From Oscillospiraceae bacterium (GTDB lineage: Bacteria > Bacillota > Clostridia > Oscillospirales > Oscillospiraceae), in assembly GCA_016297855.1 (NCBI GenBank), contig JAEDFW010000009.1:1-32132 (forward strand): 32,132 nucleotides of DNA. Reading direction: 5' to 3'. The notes beneath the pieces were generated by a model that saw only the letters and a list, made by a program, of their open reading frames with translations, did not search any database and was not told where the DNA came from. The position numbers and the translations under genes were made by a program. This document shows, piece after piece, positions 29,986-32,132 of this stretch; positions within the stretch are counted from its first letter, which is position 1, and each line of letters opens with the position of its first letter.

Positions 29986-30217
29986 CTAAAACATGTCCAA
30001 CGTGTACGCCAGCTGGTTGAATGAGGCCATTGCTGATATCGCCTCCGCCGAAACGCAATCAACATACGTTCCGTCGCCGCTGAACCGCATATATTTTGCG
30101 TATTTGCGATATACTGCGACCGTGTCCCCGCCCAGGCCGTACCTTTTTTTTCAGCCATGCGTCATTCGCTCCGCCGTTGATGTCCTCCATGATCTTGTCC
30201 CAGCGCAGTTTTGCCAC
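29986..30217 (-). pseudogene. Small gene disrupted by a one-base shift at an A8 run
   Basis: Two frames together give one coherent protein. GTG at 30217 (9 nt after GGGGAGG) reads MAKLRWDKIMEDINGGANDA then WLKK up to eight A (30151-30144). The frame gained by removing one A continues RYGLGGDTVAVYRKYAKYMR and ends NQLAYTLDMF at TAG 29988-29986, exactly at the next gene's ribosome site. The unshifted frame instead gives Arg-rich, unlikely sequence ending at 30059. Joined, it would be 76 aa. Causes could be a real mutation, a homopolymer sequencing error, or transcriptional slippage restoring the frame. It is unrecognised; the helical N-terminus and YRKYAKYMRF might bind nucleic acid. Confidence 0.6.
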
Positions 30218-30251
30218 GCCCTCCGCCCTCCCCGTCAGCATCCAGTCTGAC

Positions 30252-30881
30252 CTACCGATCGACGCGTTCCCACGTAAAGCGCCCGTATCCGCCATTGCGC
30301 CACTGACCAAGCCCCTGAAACTGGCCGTAATCCAACGCCGTCTCGATCGCGTCCCACGTTACCTGCGCGCTGGATTTGCTGGCCGGATTTGGCAGCAGCG
30401 TTACCACAAACTCCACGCTCCACGGCAGATCAATCATTTCGCTTGCCGCCAGACTTACTCGCGGTCCGCGCATGGTCTCTGCGCGCAGCGGGCGCTCCAG
30501 CTGGTCGTCCTCGTCAATTATCGGCTCGCCGTCGCGCATGATCTGAATGCGCCTCGGCCCCGTGAAAACATATCGGTCAATCTTCGACCTTGGCTGCTTG
30601 ATTTCGGTCTGTGCAACCAGACCTTCCAGCGCGCCTTTGAGGTATCCGCGCATCATGTAGTCCAGCATAATCAGCGAGTTGTCGTTGTCGTCGCGCAGGA
30701 ATACCGTCAAACCCTTCTCGTCGATGTTGCCCAGCATTTCGTCCTCTTCGTCTGCCATTGCCGGGGACGGCGCCTTGCTGCCGATGAACTCAGTGCGCAG
30801 CGTTCTGCTTGCGGGCTGGCTCCCCAGCAGAGGAGTGATTCCGGTCAATCTGTACGTTCGGTTTTCCATTTTAATAGCCAT
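30252..30881 (-). CDS. Hypothetical early phage protein with Gly-rich C-terminus, 209 aa
   Basis: ATG at 30881, 8 nt after AGGAGG. It starts NRTYRLTGITPLLGSQPASR. The middle (IMLDYMMRGYLKGALEGLVA, KIDRYVFTGPRRIQIMRDGE) and the C-terminal QFQGLGQWRNGGYGRFTWER are well formed, so it is surely a protein. The final Gly-rich loop is reminiscent of RAMP-type RNA-binding folds (Cas5/Cas7), but I cannot confirm a family. It is the first clear gene downstream of the repeat-rich stretch. Confidence 0.7.
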   Translation of the reverse strand: MAIKMENRTYRLTGITPLLGSQPASRTLRTEFIGSKAPSPAMADEEDEMLGNIDEKGLTVFLRDDNDNSLIMLDYMMRGYLKGALEGLVAQTEIKQPRSKIDRYVFTGPRRIQIMRDGEPIIDEDDQLERPLRAETMRGPRVSLAASEMIDLPWSVEFVVTLLPNPASKSSAQVTWDAIETALDYGQFQGLGQWRNGGYGRFTWERVDR

Positions 30882-30904
30882 TGTTTCTTCCTCCTTCTGT
30901 AATC

Positions 30905-31680
30905 GTGTTTCTAAGCACTGCCGTGCTCTGCCGTTACTTATCTACTCCATTCAACGCCTGAACAAATCCGTTCCATTCATAACCATCGCATAGCCAAACT
31001 AAGCTATCACAGGACCCAGCTAGTCCGCTGCATTACCCATCCGCCCTCCTCTTTGCCTCTCCTTTGCTTATCACCGCCGTCGCGTTCCGCATCAAGACCA
31101 CGCCTAAACTCAGCCTTGCCCTTCTTCGTATTTCCCTTGCTTTGCTCATTGGCTCATAGCCGCCTCCTTGCTCACCACCGCTCCGCGTTGCCTTGGCGAA
31201 ACGGTTCTCATCAGTGCCTCATCCGCTCTCCTCTTCGCCTATCAATGCCTCAGCAAACCCCATCTGTGCTGTGCCTCTGCTGTGTAAATCGTATCCTTGC
31301 CTTCGCGTCACGCATCAATGCCCGTACAATTCGTATCCGCTCTCGCGCATAGCATAACCGTGCCAACTCGCAGCATATCAAATCATTCCCTTGCCGTCGC
31401 TCTCCACTTCTTTTCCTTTCTGTACAATACCCTAACTCCTCAGATATGCTCATTGCCGTTTCCACACATTGCTCATCGTCTCTTTTCCGCAGCTCTGCCA
31501 ATCTCTTCTCAGCAACTCCATTGCCGTCCATAACTTTGCTACTCCGGTGCTTTCCCTTCCATATCTCCGCCTGTGCGTTTCTTCTCTCCGCCATCCTCTG
31601 CGGTTCGACTCACTGCAATACTATTCCGCTGCTCAGATGCTCGGTGCATTGTTGCTCCATTGCTTCGCTCGGTCCGTGGC
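30905..31680. repeat. Strand-asymmetric low-complexity repeat region without a convincing gene
   Basis: About 775 bp. The plus strand is pyrimidine-rich (only 14 of 60 purines at 31021-31080 and again at 31381-31440). On the minus strand short degenerate words of the form RGCAWDGR (GGCAATGG, GGCATTGA, AGCAAAGG, GGCACTGA) recur about twenty times at roughly 18-36-nt spacing; GGCATTGAT occurs repeatedly. A 114-codon frame exists (31250-31594) but reads as Arg/Glu-rich low-complexity protein and is not supported as a gene. No promoter or terminator is obvious. Its role is unknown. Confidence 0.6.
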
Positions 31681-31682
31681 GG

Positions 31683-31883
31683 TCAATTCAGCCGCCGCAT
31701 TGAGTCGCACAGACCGACCGCCGCCCGCGGGCTCATGATACTGCAGATCCCGTGATGATTCACAAACAGCTTGCTTTCCAGCCCACGCGCCCCGCGCGTG
31801 ATCCGCACCTCCGCGAACAGTCCGAGACTCAGCAACTCCCGGATTACCAGCGCCGTCTTCATTAACTGCCACATCAGCCGCAT
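31683..31883 (-). CDS. Small hypothetical protein, 66 aa
   Basis: ATG at 31883 (MRLMWQLMKTALVIRELLSL) with GAGGGG about 11 nt upstream; a longer frame to 31976 overlaps the neighbouring gene and lacks a site. The N-terminus is a hydrophobic/basic helix, followed by GLFAEVRITRGARGLESKLF and a C-terminal basic tail. Unrecognised. It overlaps the next upstream gene by 10 nt and borders the repeat region. Confidence 0.55.
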   Translation of the reverse strand: MRLMWQLMKTALVIRELLSLGLFAEVRITRGARGLESKLFVNHHGICSIMSPRAAVGLCDSMRRLN

Positions 31884-32050
31884 TTTTGATTTCCCCCTCT
31901 CATTTTCGCAACCTCTTCCCGTATGTGCTCCGCGTATCCAAGTATGTCTCCCTTGGTCAGGCAGTTGACCAGCCATTCGGCCTGCTGCTCCCGCGTGACC
32001 GGCTGTATCTCCACATAACTCTCAATCACTGTGCGCCCGTCAATTTCCAT
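31874..32050 (-). CDS. Small hypothetical protein, 58 aa
   Basis: ATG at 32050 (MEIDGRTVIESYVEIQPVTR) follows GGGAG closely. The earlier in-frame ATG (32068) would extend six codons into the previous gene. The sequence continues with EQQAEWLVNCLTKGDILGYA, a helical acidic protein with no recognised family. It overlaps both neighbours by about 10 nt, consistent with an operon. Confidence 0.6.
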   Translation of the reverse strand: MEIDGRTVIESYVEIQPVTREQQAEWLVNCLTKGDILGYAEHIREEVAKMRGGNQKCG

Positions 32051-32132
32051 CTTTCTCCCGCCCTTCATCCAGAATGTGCTGGAGTTGCTCCTGCACCTTG
32101 CGCTTGCGGTAGATCACCTCCGGCGATTCGTG
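32040..32132 (-). CDS. C-terminal end of an unidentified protein, cut by window edge
   Basis: Open frame from the right edge to a TGA at 32042-32040, 30 residues visible (ending QHILDEGREKDGN). It is charged and helical. It overlaps the next gene by 11 nt. Too short to identify. Confidence 0.5.
   Translation of the reverse strand, partial: HESPEVIYRKRKVQEQLQHILDEGREKDGN

Noticed and set aside
31250..31594. 114-codon minus-strand ORF in the repeat region
   Set aside because: Composition is low-complexity Arg/Glu/Cys produced by the purine-rich repeats; the stretch on either side has the same texture without a frame. It could still be translated, but I see no protein-like signal.
30905..31680. 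CRISPR array
   Set aside because: Repeats are short, degenerate and irregularly spaced, with no constant repeat-spacer unit and no cas genes nearby.

Overview
The window is a 32 kb piece of a tailed-phage (siphovirus) genome, most likely a temperate phage or prophage of a GC-rich gut Clostridia host. This assignment is inferred from the family mix: phi13-type major tail protein, HK97-type head genes with a ClpP-like protease, P27-type small terminase, BppU-like/collagen tail fibre, DUF5131, and a GC-rich hairpin repeat of a kind common between Clostridia genes. Essentially every protein gene is on the minus strand, so the biological order runs from high to low coordinates. No integrase, CI-type repressor, tRNA or CRISPR array is visible. 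TAG, TGA and TAA are all used as stops.

Early/replication region (about 32132 to 23140): a truncated gene and two small proteins, then a roughly 0.8 kb strand-asymmetric, repeat-like stretch with no convincing gene (30905-31680). Next come a 209-aa unknown protein, a small gene broken at a run of eight A, two more small genes, a hairpin-rich intergenic stretch (28945-29255) that may be the replication origin, an HUH replication endonuclease, SSB, a VRR-NUC nuclease, an XRE-like protein and a MazG-like pyrophosphohydrolase. These are followed by small accessory genes, a DUF5131 radical-SAM-like protein, a homing-endonuclease-like protein, and a possible late regulator ended by a strong terminator at 23107-23140.

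Late region (about 23030 to 1): HNH, TerS, TerL, a second HNH, portal, ClpP-like protease, major capsid, connector, head closure, two tail-completion genes, major tail protein, [inserted cassette 12210-14874], tail assembly chaperone with a probable -1 frameshift extension, tape measure, Dit, a very large tail-tip protein, tail fibre, two small genes, terminator, and an NlpC/P60-type endolysin cut by the window edge.

The most interesting part is the AT-richer cassette between the major tail protein and the tail chaperone. It holds a HIRAN-domain membrane protein with its own promoter. It also holds an operon resembling the immI region of Salmonella phage P22 (arc - sar RNA - ant): a ribbon-helix-helix protein with an inverted-repeat operator over its promoter, a T5orf172/GIY-YIG-like protein, a 49-aa leader ORF and an AntA/KilAC antirepressor. 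A near-consensus promoter and an intrinsic terminator on the opposite strand define a candidate antisense RNA of about 72 nt. Its first 17 nt are complementary to one arm of an mRNA hairpin that is mutually exclusive with a second hairpin sequestering the leader ORF's Shine-Dalgarno sequence. The antirepressor carries an in-frame amber codon, so the module may be inactive in this copy.
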